Positions 6,665 to 15,090 of a DNA stretch of 52,383 bases are shown here, piece by piece (position 1 is the first letter of the stretch; each line of letters opens with the position of its first letter). The stretch lies in assembly GCA_018240025.1 (NCBI GenBank), contig JAFEGM010000075.1:1-52383 (forward strand), written 5' to 3'. The notes beneath the pieces were generated by a model, which was not told where the DNA came from, ran no database searches, and worked only from the letters and a program-made list of their open reading frames with translations. This DNA is from Verrucomicrobiota bacterium. GTDB taxonomy: Bacteria > Verrucomicrobiota > Verrucomicrobiia > Chthoniobacterales > SZAS-18. The position numbers were made by a program, and so were the translations under genes.

Positions 6665-8515
6665 ATGCTGCGCACCTACGCCAAATCCTTTTTCGCTGCC
6701 GCTTCGTTGCTCGCGCTGCCGCACCTTTCGGCGCAGGAGCAGCTCACGTTGACGGACGTGCAGACGATCTTCTCCCAAGCGGTCAGTCGCGCGCGGGAGA
6801 TCTCGCCCCGGGCCGTCATCGCGGTGACCGATCGCGAAGGCTTCGTGCTGGGCGTCTGGAGCGTTTCCGGCGTGCAGCCAAGCTCGTTCCAGACCATCGA
6901 GGATGTCGTCACGCTCAGCGTGAATGGCACCACGGTCAGCACCGGACTCTCGGTGCCGGCCTCGGACCCACGCGTCGGCCTGGTCGGGCTTTCCTCCGGC
7001 GCCGCCATCCGCGAGGCGGGCACGGCGGCCTTCCTGTCCTCGAACAACAACGCCTTCAATTCCCGCGTCGCGCAGTTCATCATTCAGCAGAACTTCCCGC
7101 CCGGTGTGGGCAATCGTCCGCCGGGACCGCTGGTGGGGGTGGAGTTCTCCAACGGCGTGCTGACCGACGTCAATCGGTTCAAGGGTAACCTCTCCGAGCC
7201 CGGCAACGGCTGGGTCATCGACCAAAACACGAACCTCGTGCGGCCGCGCAACATCAGGACCCCGTTCAATCCCGGGGGAACGGACGCCGACGCGCTCGGG
7301 GGCAAGCCGCTCTCGCTCATCAAGGGCGGCGGAGTCGCCGGGGTCAACAGCCGCATCATTTTGGCCGACGTCCCGTTCAACACCCGTCTTTCCGGTCGCT
7401 GCTCCTCGGTGCCGCTCTTCAAGAACGGTCAACTCGTGGGCGGGATCGGCGTTTTCCCACGGCCTGAACCGGAGGCTGTGCTGGAGCCCTTCGACCTCGA
7501 GCTGCGCAATCAGCCGGCTGGTGCGGTCGCCGAAGAGGAGGTCGCGCTGGCGGGTCAGATCGGCTTCGCCCCGCCGGTCAGCGTGCAGTCCGATCAGCTC
7601 ACCAATGACGGCATCCGCTTCCCCTATGTCGCCGGCGTCGCCCGCCAGGCCGGGACGGTCACGCCGTTCGCCCAACTGCCCGGTGCGGTCGACGTGATGT
7701 TTCCGCTGCGCGCCTCGCCCCCGCTGTTCCCCTTCCCGCGCGAGAACTTCAGCGGCAACCAGGTGGCCGGCGAAGTGCGCTTCCCGATCCGCGCCGATCC
7801 GAACCCGGGCCTCATCCGCGGCCAACCGCGCCTGAATCAGGGCGAGGTGCGCCAGATCATCGCCCAGGCCGGGCTGCGCGCCGCCCAGACCCGCGCGGCC
7901 ATTCGCCTGCCCATCGGTCAGCCGATGCAGTGCTGGATCGTCGTCATCGGCAATCCGAACCTCGACCCCAGCATTCCCTCCAACGACGTCCGCCGCATCC
8001 CGCCGATCCTCGGCATTTACCGCACGCCGGATGCGCCGTTCTTCAGCTTCGACGTGGCGGCGCAGAAGGCGCGCACGGCCCTGTTTTTCTCCAGCGACAG
8101 CATCGCGCAGTCTTCGCGCACGGTGGGGTTCCTGGCGCAGGACGCCTATCCGCCCGGGCTCAACAACCTCGGCCCCGGGCCTTACGGCCCCGCGGTGCGC
8201 CTGAACGGCCAGCCCAGCTTCAACGGTCTGCAGATCCAGTTCACCTTCCCGTTCCCCTTCGGCTTCGCCCCCAACTTCAACGTACCGAACGGGATCACGA
8301 TCTTCCCCGGCGGATTCCCGCTCTACCGCAATGGCGTGCTCGTCGGCGCCATCGGCATCTCCGGCGACGGCGTCGATCAGGACGACATCGCGGGCGTGGC
8401 CGGCAGCCTCAACTTCGATCCGGCTCCGAACATCCGGGCCGATTTCTTCACCTTCGGCGGCGCCCGCCTGCCGTATGCGAAGTTCCCGCGCAACGCCGAC
8501 AACGAGATCAACTGA
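6665..8515 (+). CDS. Secreted protein with two HbpS/GlcG-like (DUF336) domains
   Basis: A 616-residue exported protein. From the ATG at 6665 it begins with a signal peptide (LRTYAKSFFAAASLLALPHL, probable cleavage near LSA-QEQ). An in-frame upstream ATG at 6533 would translate the heptad repeats and is rejected. Two copies of the GlcG/HbpS fold can be traced. The first (about residues 27-285) has LTLTDVQTIFSQAVSRARE, AVTDREGFVLGVW and the closing VPLFKNGQLVGGIGVF. The second (about 390-580) has GEVRQIIAQAGLRAAQTR, FFSFDVAAQKARTALFF and PLYRNGVLVGAIGISGDGVDQDD. Single-domain relatives of about 140-190 residues bind haem or cobalamin-type tetrapyrroles, or act with two-component sensors. Both domains here carry long insertions. 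Binding of haem is a family-based guess. Confidence 0.8.
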   Translation: MLRTYAKSFFAAASLLALPHLSAQEQLTLTDVQTIFSQAVSRAREISPRAVIAVTDREGFVLGVWSVSGVQPSSFQTIEDVVTLSVNGTTVSTGLSVPASDPRVGLVGLSSGAAIREAGTAAFLSSNNNAFNSRVAQFIIQQNFPPGVGNRPPGPLVGVEFSNGVLTDVNRFKGNLSEPGNGWVIDQNTNLVRPRNIRTPFNPGGTDADALGGKPLSLIKGGGVAGVNSRIILADVPFNTRLSGRCSSVPLFKNGQLVGGIGVFPRPEPEAVLEPFDLELRNQPAGAVAEEEVALAGQIGFAPPVSVQSDQLTNDGIRFPYVAGVARQAGTVTPFAQLPGAVDVMFPLRASPPLFPFPRENFSGNQVAGEVRFPIRADPNPGLIRGQPRLNQGEVRQIIAQAGLRAAQTRAAIRLPIGQPMQCWIVVIGNPNLDPSIPSNDVRRIPPILGIYRTPDAPFFSFDVAAQKARTALFFSSDSIAQSSRTVGFLAQDAYPPGLNNLGPGPYGPAVRLNGQPSFNGLQIQFTFPFPFGFAPNFNVPNGITIFPGGFPLYRNGVLVGAIGISGDGVDQDDIAGVAGSLNFDPAPNIRADFFTFGGARLPYAKFPRNADNEIN

Positions 8516-8563
8516 GGAAGGGATCCAGAGACAAGATCCAAGCTTCAAACGGGCTTAAGGACG

Positions 8564-8596
8564 AAGGCTCAAGGCTCCCCGCCTTGGGCCTTTTTT
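8564..8596 (+). terminator. Rho-independent terminator after the HbpS-like gene
   Basis: AAGGCTCAAGGC (8564-8575) pairs with GCCTTGGGCCTT (8581-8592) around loop TCCCC, with one G-T wobble, and runs into six Ts (8591-8596). It also contains the CAAGGCT heptad theme seen at 286-300, so the repeat appears to have been used as a terminator stem. Confidence 0.85.
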
Positions 8597-8632
8597 CTGC
8601 CCTCGCGACTTTCAACCCCACCTTTTCCCGCC

Positions 8633-8680
8633 TCACCTCTCACCTCTCACCTCTCACCTCTCACCTTTCACCTCACCTCT
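8633..8680. repeat. Heptanucleotide tandem repeat TCACCTC before the exonuclease start
   Basis: The single A of each unit falls at 8635, 8642, 8649, 8656, 8663 and 8670, exactly 7 apart, then at 8675. The near-perfect array ends five bases before the ATG at 8685. It is the most homogeneous array in the window and the likeliest to vary in copy number. Confidence 0.88.
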
Positions 8681-8684
8681 CCCG

Positions 8685-9203
8685 ATGAGCTTTTTCATGG
8701 TCGACATCGAATCGGATGGCCCCATCCCCGGCGACTACTCCATGGTTTGCTTCGGCGCGGTGCTGGTGGAGCCTGGACTGGCGCAGACCTTCTACGGGCA
8801 ATGCCGGCCGATCTCGGAGAAGTTCCTGCCCGACGCGCTGGCGGTCAGCGGCTTCACCCGCGAGCAGACGCTGGCCTTTCCCGAGCCGGCCGAAACGATG
8901 CGACAGTTCGCCGCCTGGGTGGCTGCGCAGGGGCGGGGACGGCCACTCTTCATCTCGGACAACAACGGCTTCGACTGGCAGTTCGTGAACTGGTACTTCC
9001 ACCACTTCCTCGGCGAGAATCCGTTCGGGCATTCCTCCGCCAACCTCGGCTCGCTCTACAAGGGCGCCGTGCGGGACATGTACCAGAACTTCAAGCACCT
9101 GCGCCGGACCACGCACACGCACCATCCGGTCGATGACGCCATCGGCAATGCGGAGGCGCTGCTGGCCATGCGCGAGCAGTTCGACCTCAAGTTCCGCTTC
9201 TGA
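8685..9203 (+). CDS. DEDDh-family 3'-5' exonuclease
   Basis: A 172-residue protein resembling RNase T / oligoribonuclease-type exonucleases. The first metal-binding pair is Asp7 and Glu9 (FMVDIESDG). The central block is ISDNNGFDWQFVNWYF, and the last block, HHPVDDAIGNAEALL, supplies the histidine and aspartate of the DEDDh set. The length covers one exonuclease domain with no extra modules. The start at 8685 immediately precedes the catalytic beta strand. Substrate (RNA or DNA ends) cannot be told from sequence. It follows a terminator and a heptad repeat, so it probably has its own promoter; a methyltransferase gene follows 51 bases later. Confidence 0.85.
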   Translation: MSFFMVDIESDGPIPGDYSMVCFGAVLVEPGLAQTFYGQCRPISEKFLPDALAVSGFTREQTLAFPEPAETMRQFAAWVAAQGRGRPLFISDNNGFDWQFVNWYFHHFLGENPFGHSSANLGSLYKGAVRDMYQNFKHLRRTTHTHHPVDDAIGNAEALLAMREQFDLKFRF

Positions 9204-9254
9204 TCCTTCTCCCGCCCGCTTGCTGCGAGCGTCCGGGCTGCGGATGAATGGGGC

Positions 9255-9959
9255 ATGTCCGCCGCGTCCCCATCCGCCGACTCCTTCGTCGCCCGTCATT
9301 TTCAGATCGGCGAGGTGGAATACGACGCCGGCATCCGCCGCCGCATCCCGAACTACGACGAGATGCTGGACGCGGTCTGCGACGCAGTCGCGGCCGTGCC
9401 CGGCGCCAGCGCGGGGCCGATCCTCGATCTCGGCACCGGCACGGGCGCGTTGGCGGCCCGCCTCCTGGCGCGGTTCCCGCAGGCGGCGTTCCATCTCCTC
9501 GATGCCGATGCCGCCATCCTGGCGCAGGCCCGGCAGCGGCTCGCCGGCGTCAACGCCCGGGTCGAGTTCCACGAGGGCTCGTTTGCCGACGCTCTCCCGG
9601 CCGGCTGCCGGGTCGCGGTCGCTTCGCTGGCGCTGCACCACGTGCGCGACCTTGCCGCCAAGCAGCGCATCTATGCGAACATCCGGGCCGCGCTGGCCGC
9701 CGGCGGCCTCTTCGTGAATGCCGACCCCGCGCTGCCCGAGGCCCCCGAGTTCGAGGAAGCGGCCTTCGGCGCCTGGACCGCGCATCAGATCGCGCAGGGT
9801 TTCTCGGCCGACGAGGTGCAGGCGAACTTCGCCCTCTGGCGCACCGAGGACCGCTATTTCCCTCTGCCCGAGGAACTGTCCGCCCTAGGTGCGGCCGGCT
9901 TCGCGCAGGTGGAAATCTGCTGGCGACGCGGCGTCTTAGCGGTACTGGCAGCACGGTAG
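9255..9959 (+). CDS. Class I SAM-dependent methyltransferase
   Basis: A 234-residue methyltransferase with the standard SAM-binding glycine motif ILDLGTGTGALAARLL (about residues 56-71), the acidic residue of motif II in HLLDADAAIL, and the post-motif VASLALHHVRDLAAKQRIY typical of methyltransferases acting on small molecules. The start at 9255 (ATGTCCGCC) leaves a 30-residue N-terminal extension before motif I. The substrate is unknown. The gene continues on the same strand as the exonuclease with a short spacer and may share its transcript. A GC-rich segment follows the stop, without a clear terminator. Confidence 0.82.
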   Translation: MSAASPSADSFVARHFQIGEVEYDAGIRRRIPNYDEMLDAVCDAVAAVPGASAGPILDLGTGTGALAARLLARFPQAAFHLLDADAAILAQARQRLAGVNARVEFHEGSFADALPAGCRVAVASLALHHVRDLAAKQRIYANIRAALAAGGLFVNADPALPEAPEFEEAAFGAWTAHQIAQGFSADEVQANFALWRTEDRYFPLPEELSALGAAGFAQVEICWRRGVLAVLAAR

Positions 9960-9995
9960 GCCCGGCGGGGCCACCAGCCTGGCACCGGAGCAAAA

Positions 9996-10011
9996 GTAAC
10001 AACGACGTTAC
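9996..10011. promoter_or_regulatory. Short palindrome in the spacer before the HAF-like gene
   Basis: GTAAC (9996-10000) and GTTAC (10007-10011) form a perfect 5-bp dyad with a 6-base centre, in a locally AT-richer stretch about 100 bases before the GTG at 10113. It could be an operator; only position and symmetry support that. Confidence 0.3.
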
Positions 10012-10112
10012 CACAAGAAAGGGTCAGTCGGCGCTGGTCCTGCTGAGGAGGGAGGAGCGAGTTCCAATCAGGCACTCGCTCAAAGAAATCCAACCATACC
10101 CCTCCCTATCTA

Positions 10113-11225
10113 GTGAGCTTGCCCACCCGTACCGCCACCACCCGCACCCTGTTCGCGTTCACCGCTGCGCTCCTCGCCGCGACCAATCTCTGCGCTCAGA
10201 CCGCCTACACCGCGGTCGATCTGACACCGAACGCCTCCGGGGCCGCCAGCGCGGTCAGCGGCGGGGTCGCCGCCGGCTACACCGGCAGCGTCCCGGCCGC
10301 CTTCACGGGACGAGCCACGCTCTGGACGGGCGATGGCGCCATCGATCTGCACCCCGCCTTCCTCGCCGGCGCCGGCGCGCGCTCCGCCGTGCAGGGCTCG
10401 GCAGCGGATCTGCAGGTCGGCTCCGGGGCCGACGTCTCCACTCTCAACCGCCTGGTGGCTCTCGTCTGGAGGAACTCGGCCGCGAGCGCCGCCCAGCTGC
10501 CGACGCCCTTCGCGAATGCCGGTGCCCAAGCCACCGCCACCGACGGCGTGCAGATCGTGGGCAGCGCGACGCCCTACATCCGGGATGGCACCACGCTCGG
10601 ACCGGCCCGCGCGCTGGTTTGGGATGCCGCTTCCGGCGCCGTAACCGATCTCGGCGAAGGAACGCCGTTCGACGTCCGGGCGGGCCAGCAGGTCGGCATC
10701 GTGTTCCGCAATCTGGCCACCGCTGTGGTCTGGCAGAGCACCCGCAACTACACCCAGCTGCACCCACGCAATGCGGTGGTCTCCTACGCCAACGGGACCG
10801 ACGGCGTGCGCCAGGTGGGCTACGCCGGGTTCGACCTTCGGGTGCGCGAGGAAGCCACCCGGGGCAATAAAGAGAAGCGCTTCAACTTCGCCCATGTCTG
10901 GACTGGCACGGCGGCCAGCGCGTTGAACATCCATCCGTCGACCTCGAGTGCCGACGGCGCCTTGCTGGAACACAGCTACGCCCAGAAAGTGAGGGGGCCC
11001 TGGATCGTCGGACACGCGACCACGAAAGCGACGGCGACCACCCCGGCCCGCTTCCGCGCCCTCGTCTGGAATGCGAACTACGAAGCGACGGATCTCAACG
11101 CGTTCCTGCCGCCCGAATTCATCCACGCCCAGGCTGTGGCCATCGACGAGGCCGGCAACATCGCCGGCGTCATGTGGAAGGCCGACGGCACGCGCCACGC
11201 CGTGGCCTGGCTGCCCAACTTCTGA
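10113..11225 (+). CDS. Secreted HAF-repeat-like protein
   Basis: A 370-residue exported protein. The GTG start at 10113 gives a good signal peptide (RTLFAFTAALLAATNLCAQ). The mature part consists of repeated short beta units that alternate a tryptophan-containing strand with a D-L-x turn: ATLWTGDGAIDLHP, ALVWDAASGAVTDLGEG, AHVWTGTAASALNIHP, ALVWNANYEATDLNAF and AVAWLPNF. This resembles the extracellular HAF-repeat family found in Verrucomicrobiota and proteobacteria, whose function is unknown; a beta-propeller is plausible. No catalytic motif or membrane anchor is visible after the signal peptide. It is followed by a stem-loop at 11243-11265. Confidence 0.72.
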   Translation: MSLPTRTATTRTLFAFTAALLAATNLCAQTAYTAVDLTPNASGAASAVSGGVAAGYTGSVPAAFTGRATLWTGDGAIDLHPAFLAGAGARSAVQGSAADLQVGSGADVSTLNRLVALVWRNSAASAAQLPTPFANAGAQATATDGVQIVGSATPYIRDGTTLGPARALVWDAASGAVTDLGEGTPFDVRAGQQVGIVFRNLATAVVWQSTRNYTQLHPRNAVVSYANGTDGVRQVGYAGFDLRVREEATRGNKEKRFNFAHVWTGTAASALNIHPSTSSADGALLEHSYAQKVRGPWIVGHATTKATATTPARFRALVWNANYEATDLNAFLPPEFIHAQAVAIDEAGNIAGVMWKADGTRHAVAWLPNF

Positions 11226-11242
11226 GCGACGTCGACCGCAGG

Positions 11243-11270
11243 ACGCCCGCGCTCCCCGCGGGCGTTCTTC
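11243..11270 (+). terminator. Terminator-like hairpin after the HAF-like gene
   Basis: ACGCCCGCG (11243-11251) and CGCGGGCGT (11257-11265) form a perfect 9-bp stem with loop CTCCC, followed by TCTTCC. The short T-rich tail makes intrinsic termination plausible. Confidence 0.7.
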
Positions 11271-11388
11271 CTGCCAGATCCCCTCCTCGGCGGCAGCCGC
11301 CCAACCATAGTCCCCCGCAATCCTGTTCTTATTTTAACATAGGACATTTTCATTGCTATTTCTTTTCGGCGCGGCATGCTTTGCGATC

Positions 11389-12531
11389 ATGCCGCGTCCG
11401 TTTTTCCAATTCTCCGTCTGTTTGCTCCTGCTGTGGGAGAGCGCCCCGGGGCTGCGGGCGGAATCGACGCCGCCGCAGCCGGGCGCCGAGATCCGCCTGG
11501 GCGTGGTGGCTCCGCTGAGCGGGCGGGAGTCGGAATGGGGGCGCCGCTTCCTGGCCGGCGTCGAGGCGGGCATGCAGCAGGCCAATGGTGAGGGTGCCGT
11601 GCCGGAGGGCGGCCGCCTGGTGCTGGAGAAGCGGGACTCGCGCGGACGCGCCACCACGGCGGCGCTGGAGGCGGAGTTGCTTTGCGACGAGCAGCGCGTG
11701 GCCGTGCTCATTCCGGCATCGGGCTGCGAGAATGCCGCCCGGGCCGTCAGCCTCGCGGGCCGCTTGCGGAAGGTTCCGGTGCTCGGGGCCGGTTACATCG
11801 AGGAAACGCGCAAGCCACCCGCGCGACTCATTTTCTCGCTGCGGGTCTCTCTGGCCGACGAACTGGGGGAATTGCTCCGCGTGGCGATGAAGTCGGGCAA
11901 GCCGGTCACGATTCTCGCCCTGGACGAGCAGACCCTGCCGGGCACCGAGACCGTGCGGGCCGTCCGTCGCAGCGCCCACGGCGCGGGGGTTACGCCGACG
12001 CTCGTCACCGTCGCGCCCGGAGACCTCCATGCCATCCGCCGCGCGGCGCATGCCGCCGCCGACTCCGCCGTAGTGCTCGTGCTGCCGCCCGTCGAGGCGG
12101 CCACCGCCGTGCGCGCGCTGGCCGAACGACGCGAGCCGCTGCCGACCTATTCCTCCTCGCTGGCGCCCGTCTCCTGGCTGGCGCGGCTGAGCGGCCCCGG
12201 CGCGACCGGAGTCATCTGCGCCATGCCGCTGCCGAGTTTTCTGGACGAGCGCCTCCCGCTGGCCCGGGCCTACCGCGCCGCCATGGGCTCCGGCGCGCAG
12301 CTCGATATGCCGTCCTACGAAGGCTTCGCGCTGATTCGGCTCTATCTGGAGGGCCTGCGGCGTTCGGGCGGCGCCACCGGCGGCGAAGCGTTCGCGGCCG
12401 CGCTCGAGACGCTGGACAACGAGTGGGAAGGCCTGGCCATGCGTTTCGACACCGGGAGCCGCCAGGGCCTGGCCCGCGTCTGGCTGGTGCGACTCGAACG
12501 CGACGGCTCATTCCAGCCTCTGCAGCCCTGA
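11389..12531 (+). CDS. Periplasmic substrate-binding protein (LivJ / Peripla_BP_6 type)
   Basis: A 380-residue exported binding protein. The signal peptide (MPRPFFQFSVCLLLLWESAPGLRAE) follows from the ATG at 11389. The mature sequence opens with IRLGVVAPLSGRESEWGRRFLAGVEAG, the standard start of branched-chain amino-acid-type binding proteins (family PF13458), and continues through the two-lobe fold to SYEGFALIRLYLEGLRR. No ABC permease or ATPase genes are next to it. Instead it is the first gene of a five-gene chemosensory operon, 9 bases before the MCP gene, so it probably presents a ligand to that receptor rather than feeding transport. Its start lies downstream of an AT-rich stretch (11320-11365) that probably holds the operon promoter. 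The ligand is unknown. Confidence 0.85.
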   Translation: MPRPFFQFSVCLLLLWESAPGLRAESTPPQPGAEIRLGVVAPLSGRESEWGRRFLAGVEAGMQQANGEGAVPEGGRLVLEKRDSRGRATTAALEAELLCDEQRVAVLIPASGCENAARAVSLAGRLRKVPVLGAGYIEETRKPPARLIFSLRVSLADELGELLRVAMKSGKPVTILALDEQTLPGTETVRAVRRSAHGAGVTPTLVTVAPGDLHAIRRAAHAAADSAVVLVLPPVEAATAVRALAERREPLPTYSSSLAPVSWLARLSGPGATGVICAMPLPSFLDERLPLARAYRAAMGSGAQLDMPSYEGFALIRLYLEGLRRSGGATGGEAFAAALETLDNEWEGLAMRFDTGSRQGLARVWLVRLERDGSFQPLQP

Positions 12532-12540
12532 TTTTCGGTC

Positions 12541-15084
12541 ATGACGCTTCGCACGCGCCTTCTGCTCCTCTTCGGGCTATTCACGCTCGTCCTGCTGCCG
12601 GTCATCGGCTGGGTGGCCTACGATCTGGCCGGCCAGGCCCTGACCCGCGATGCCTCGGCCCGGTTGGAGGGCATTCGCCAGGTGCTGGCCGATGCGGTCG
12701 AGCGGGAGATCGAGGGCTGGCGCGCCCAGACGGCCGCGCTGGCCGATGGTCGTCAGACCCGCGAGGCACTGGCCGAGTTCGCACGCGGCGTGGAGAACCT
12801 CGAATCCGATCTGCGCAACGCGAGTCTGGCGGTGGACGACTCGCTCTGGCTGAGGGTGGGTAGTGAACTGCGCGCCAATTACGAGTCGTCCCTGCTGCGG
12901 TCGCTCAGCGCCTCGTCCGGCACGCCGACCGATGCCGCCACCTGGATGCCCGGCGCCAAGCCAGCGCTGCTCCTGCAGCACGCCCTCATCGCCGCCAATC
13001 CCGCCCCGGCCGGGCGCAAGGGGGAGATGTCACGCATCGAGGAGCTGATCGTCTCGCCCGATCTGCTGCGCGCCACGCTCGGACGCACGCGCTATGCCCA
13101 TGCACTGCAGCGTCACCGGCCCGGCTGGGAGTTGCTGGCCACCCGGGGGCCGCTCTCCGATCTCGCGCTGGTCGATGCGAGCGGCTTCGTCCTCGCCACC
13201 CTGCGTCAGACCCATCTCCTCGGCCAGGATCTGCGCGCCCCGCAGCACCGCGCCAGTGCGCCGGCCCGTGCCTTCCGCGCGGCCATGCTCTCGGCCGGCG
13301 ATCCTGCCCGCCGGGTGGTGCTCGAGGACGCCACGCCGAGCGAATGGGACGGCAACGATCCGTCATTCTGGCTGGCCTGCCCGGTCGAGGACGACGCCAG
13401 CCGGCGGATCGGCGCGGTCGTCGTCCGTGTCTCGGCGAAGCGGCTCTCCTCGCTCACCCGATTCAAGGGCCGCGAGGAGCAGATCGGCCTCGGCGAATCC
13501 GGCGCGGCGCTGCTGGTCGGGCCCGATGGCCTCCTGCGCAGCGAACATCGGTTCGCCGGCCGCCTCGCCCCCGGCTCGCTGCGTCGGGTGGCCAACGCCG
13601 ACGGCAGCCGGACCACGCCGACCGCGGTGCTGGCCCCGCCGCTGGCGCATCACCCGGCCGTGCGAGCGCTCAACACCAGTCTGGAAATGAACGGCAACAC
13701 CGGAGTGGTCGAGACGCCCGACGACCGCGGCGAACCCGCACTTTGGGCCTACGGGCCGGTGCGGGCCGACGACCTCGGCTGGGGCGCCCTCGTCTACGTG
13801 ACTCGCGCCGAAGGGCTGGCGGCCGCGACCACACTGCGCAACACGATGCTCGTGACGCTCGGCAGCTTCGTCCTGCTCGGGATCGTCGGCGCGTGGTGGC
13901 TGGCGGGTTCGATCTCGCGCCCGTTCAAACTCCTGGCCGACACCGCCGCCCGCGTGGCGTCCGGCGATGCCCGGCTGCGCGCCGCGGTCGGCGCGGCCAA
14001 CAGCGAGGCCGGGCAGACGGCCATCGCCTTCAACAAGATGCTGGATGCGCTGGAAGCCTCGCGCAGCACCGCCGAACGCAACCACCGTGAGCTGCGCGAG
14101 GACGTGGGCGAATTGTCGAGCGTGGCCGCCGCCATGGGCCAGGGCGATCTGCGCGTGCGCTCGACCGTCCATCGCGGCGAAGCCGGACGCATCGCCGACG
14201 CCCTCAACGCCGCCCTCGACCAGCTGAACGAGGTGGTGCGCCAGTCCCGCGACCTCTCGGCCGATGTCGCCCGCGGCGCCGCCGAGACCTCGCGCGTGCA
14301 GGAAACCGCCCTGAGTAGTGCGAACGACTGCGCCGAGGCTGCGCTGCGGATTCACGATCTCGCCGCCCGCTCGCTCTCGCGCGCCGAGCACACCGCCATC
14401 TTCGCGACCTCCACGCGCGAGACGATGTCCGAGCTGGTGCGACAGGCGGAGGCCGCACACTCGCGCATGGGCACGCTCAGCGACGATCTCTCCGGCATGG
14501 TGGAATTGGCCCGCAAGACCACCAGTGACCTGAAAACCGCGGTCGAGAACATCGCGGGGGCCGAACGCCGCACCGACCAGAGCCGGCGCCTGGCCACGCA
14601 GATCGGGGCCCACGCCCTCAATCTCAAACTGGCCGCATCACAGCTGCCCGCCACCTCGGCCCTGGCCGGCAAGCTGCAGACGCTGGCCGATGAGATCACC
14701 GCCTCGGCGCAGGAGGCCAGCAAGCTCGCGCTGGTGGAGCTCGATAGCATGCGCGCCACCATGCAGGCGATGCGCGCCGCCATGACGGCGGGCGAAGGCC
14801 AGGCCGAGAACATCTCGACCCACGAGGAGTTCACCCGCGAGACCCGCGACACCTTCGCGCGGCTGCAGAGTCTGGTTTCCGAGGCGGCACCCTCGCTGGA
14901 GGAGATCAGCGAGCAGGCGGTCGAACTCCGCAGCGAGCTCGAACACGCCGCCGGCGCCTCGAATGCCAACGCCTCCCACGCGCAGGCCTCGGCCGACGCC
15001 GCCCGCGACACGGCCGCCCGCGCCGCTCACCTGCGGTCCGCTGCCCAGCAGCTCGAGAAGGCCACCCGCCACTTCCAGGTCTGA
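12541..15084 (+). CDS. Methyl-accepting chemotaxis-type receptor with degenerate tip
   Basis: An 847-residue transmembrane receptor. TM1 is at about residues 6-30 and TM2 at about 434-458 (NTMLVTLGSFVLLGIVGAWW), enclosing a roughly 400-residue periplasmic sensor that looks like a Cache-type domain. A HAMP domain follows (SISRPFKLLADTAARVASGD), then a second HAMP-like unit (VAAAMGQGDLRVRSTVHRGE) and a long coiled coil. At the position of the conserved MCP hairpin the sequence reads HALNLKLAASQLP...LAGKLQTLADEITASAQEASK. It keeps the A-L-N-x-x-L-A-A and A-D-E-I skeleton but not the E-A-A-R-A-G-E-x-G-x-G-F core. PilJ-like receptors diverge in a similar direction. It lies 9 bases after the binding-protein gene and 6 bases before the rhodanese gene, so is clearly part of the operon. 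Confidence 0.87.
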   Translation: MTLRTRLLLLFGLFTLVLLPVIGWVAYDLAGQALTRDASARLEGIRQVLADAVEREIEGWRAQTAALADGRQTREALAEFARGVENLESDLRNASLAVDDSLWLRVGSELRANYESSLLRSLSASSGTPTDAATWMPGAKPALLLQHALIAANPAPAGRKGEMSRIEELIVSPDLLRATLGRTRYAHALQRHRPGWELLATRGPLSDLALVDASGFVLATLRQTHLLGQDLRAPQHRASAPARAFRAAMLSAGDPARRVVLEDATPSEWDGNDPSFWLACPVEDDASRRIGAVVVRVSAKRLSSLTRFKGREEQIGLGESGAALLVGPDGLLRSEHRFAGRLAPGSLRRVANADGSRTTPTAVLAPPLAHHPAVRALNTSLEMNGNTGVVETPDDRGEPALWAYGPVRADDLGWGALVYVTRAEGLAAATTLRNTMLVTLGSFVLLGIVGAWWLAGSISRPFKLLADTAARVASGDARLRAAVGAANSEAGQTAIAFNKMLDALEASRSTAERNHRELREDVGELSSVAAAMGQGDLRVRSTVHRGEAGRIADALNAALDQLNEVVRQSRDLSADVARGAAETSRVQETALSSANDCAEAALRIHDLAARSLSRAEHTAIFATSTRETMSELVRQAEAAHSRMGTLSDDLSGMVELARKTTSDLKTAVENIAGAERRTDQSRRLATQIGAHALNLKLAASQLPATSALAGKLQTLADEITASAQEASKLALVELDSMRATMQAMRAAMTAGEGQAENISTHEEFTRETRDTFARLQSLVSEAAPSLEEISEQAVELRSELEHAAGASNANASHAQASADAARDTAARAAHLRSAAQQLEKATRHFQV

Positions 15085-15090
15085 ACTTCG

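Noticed and set aside
8633..8684. A CRISPR array
   Set aside because: The units are 7 bases long with no spacers of constant length; no 20-40 base direct repeats or cas genes occur in the window.
11320..11388. A specific promoter (-35/-10) for the chemosensory operon
   Set aside because: The stretch is AT-rich and well placed, with TATTTTAACAT-like text, but I could not pair two boxes at proper spacing with confidence.
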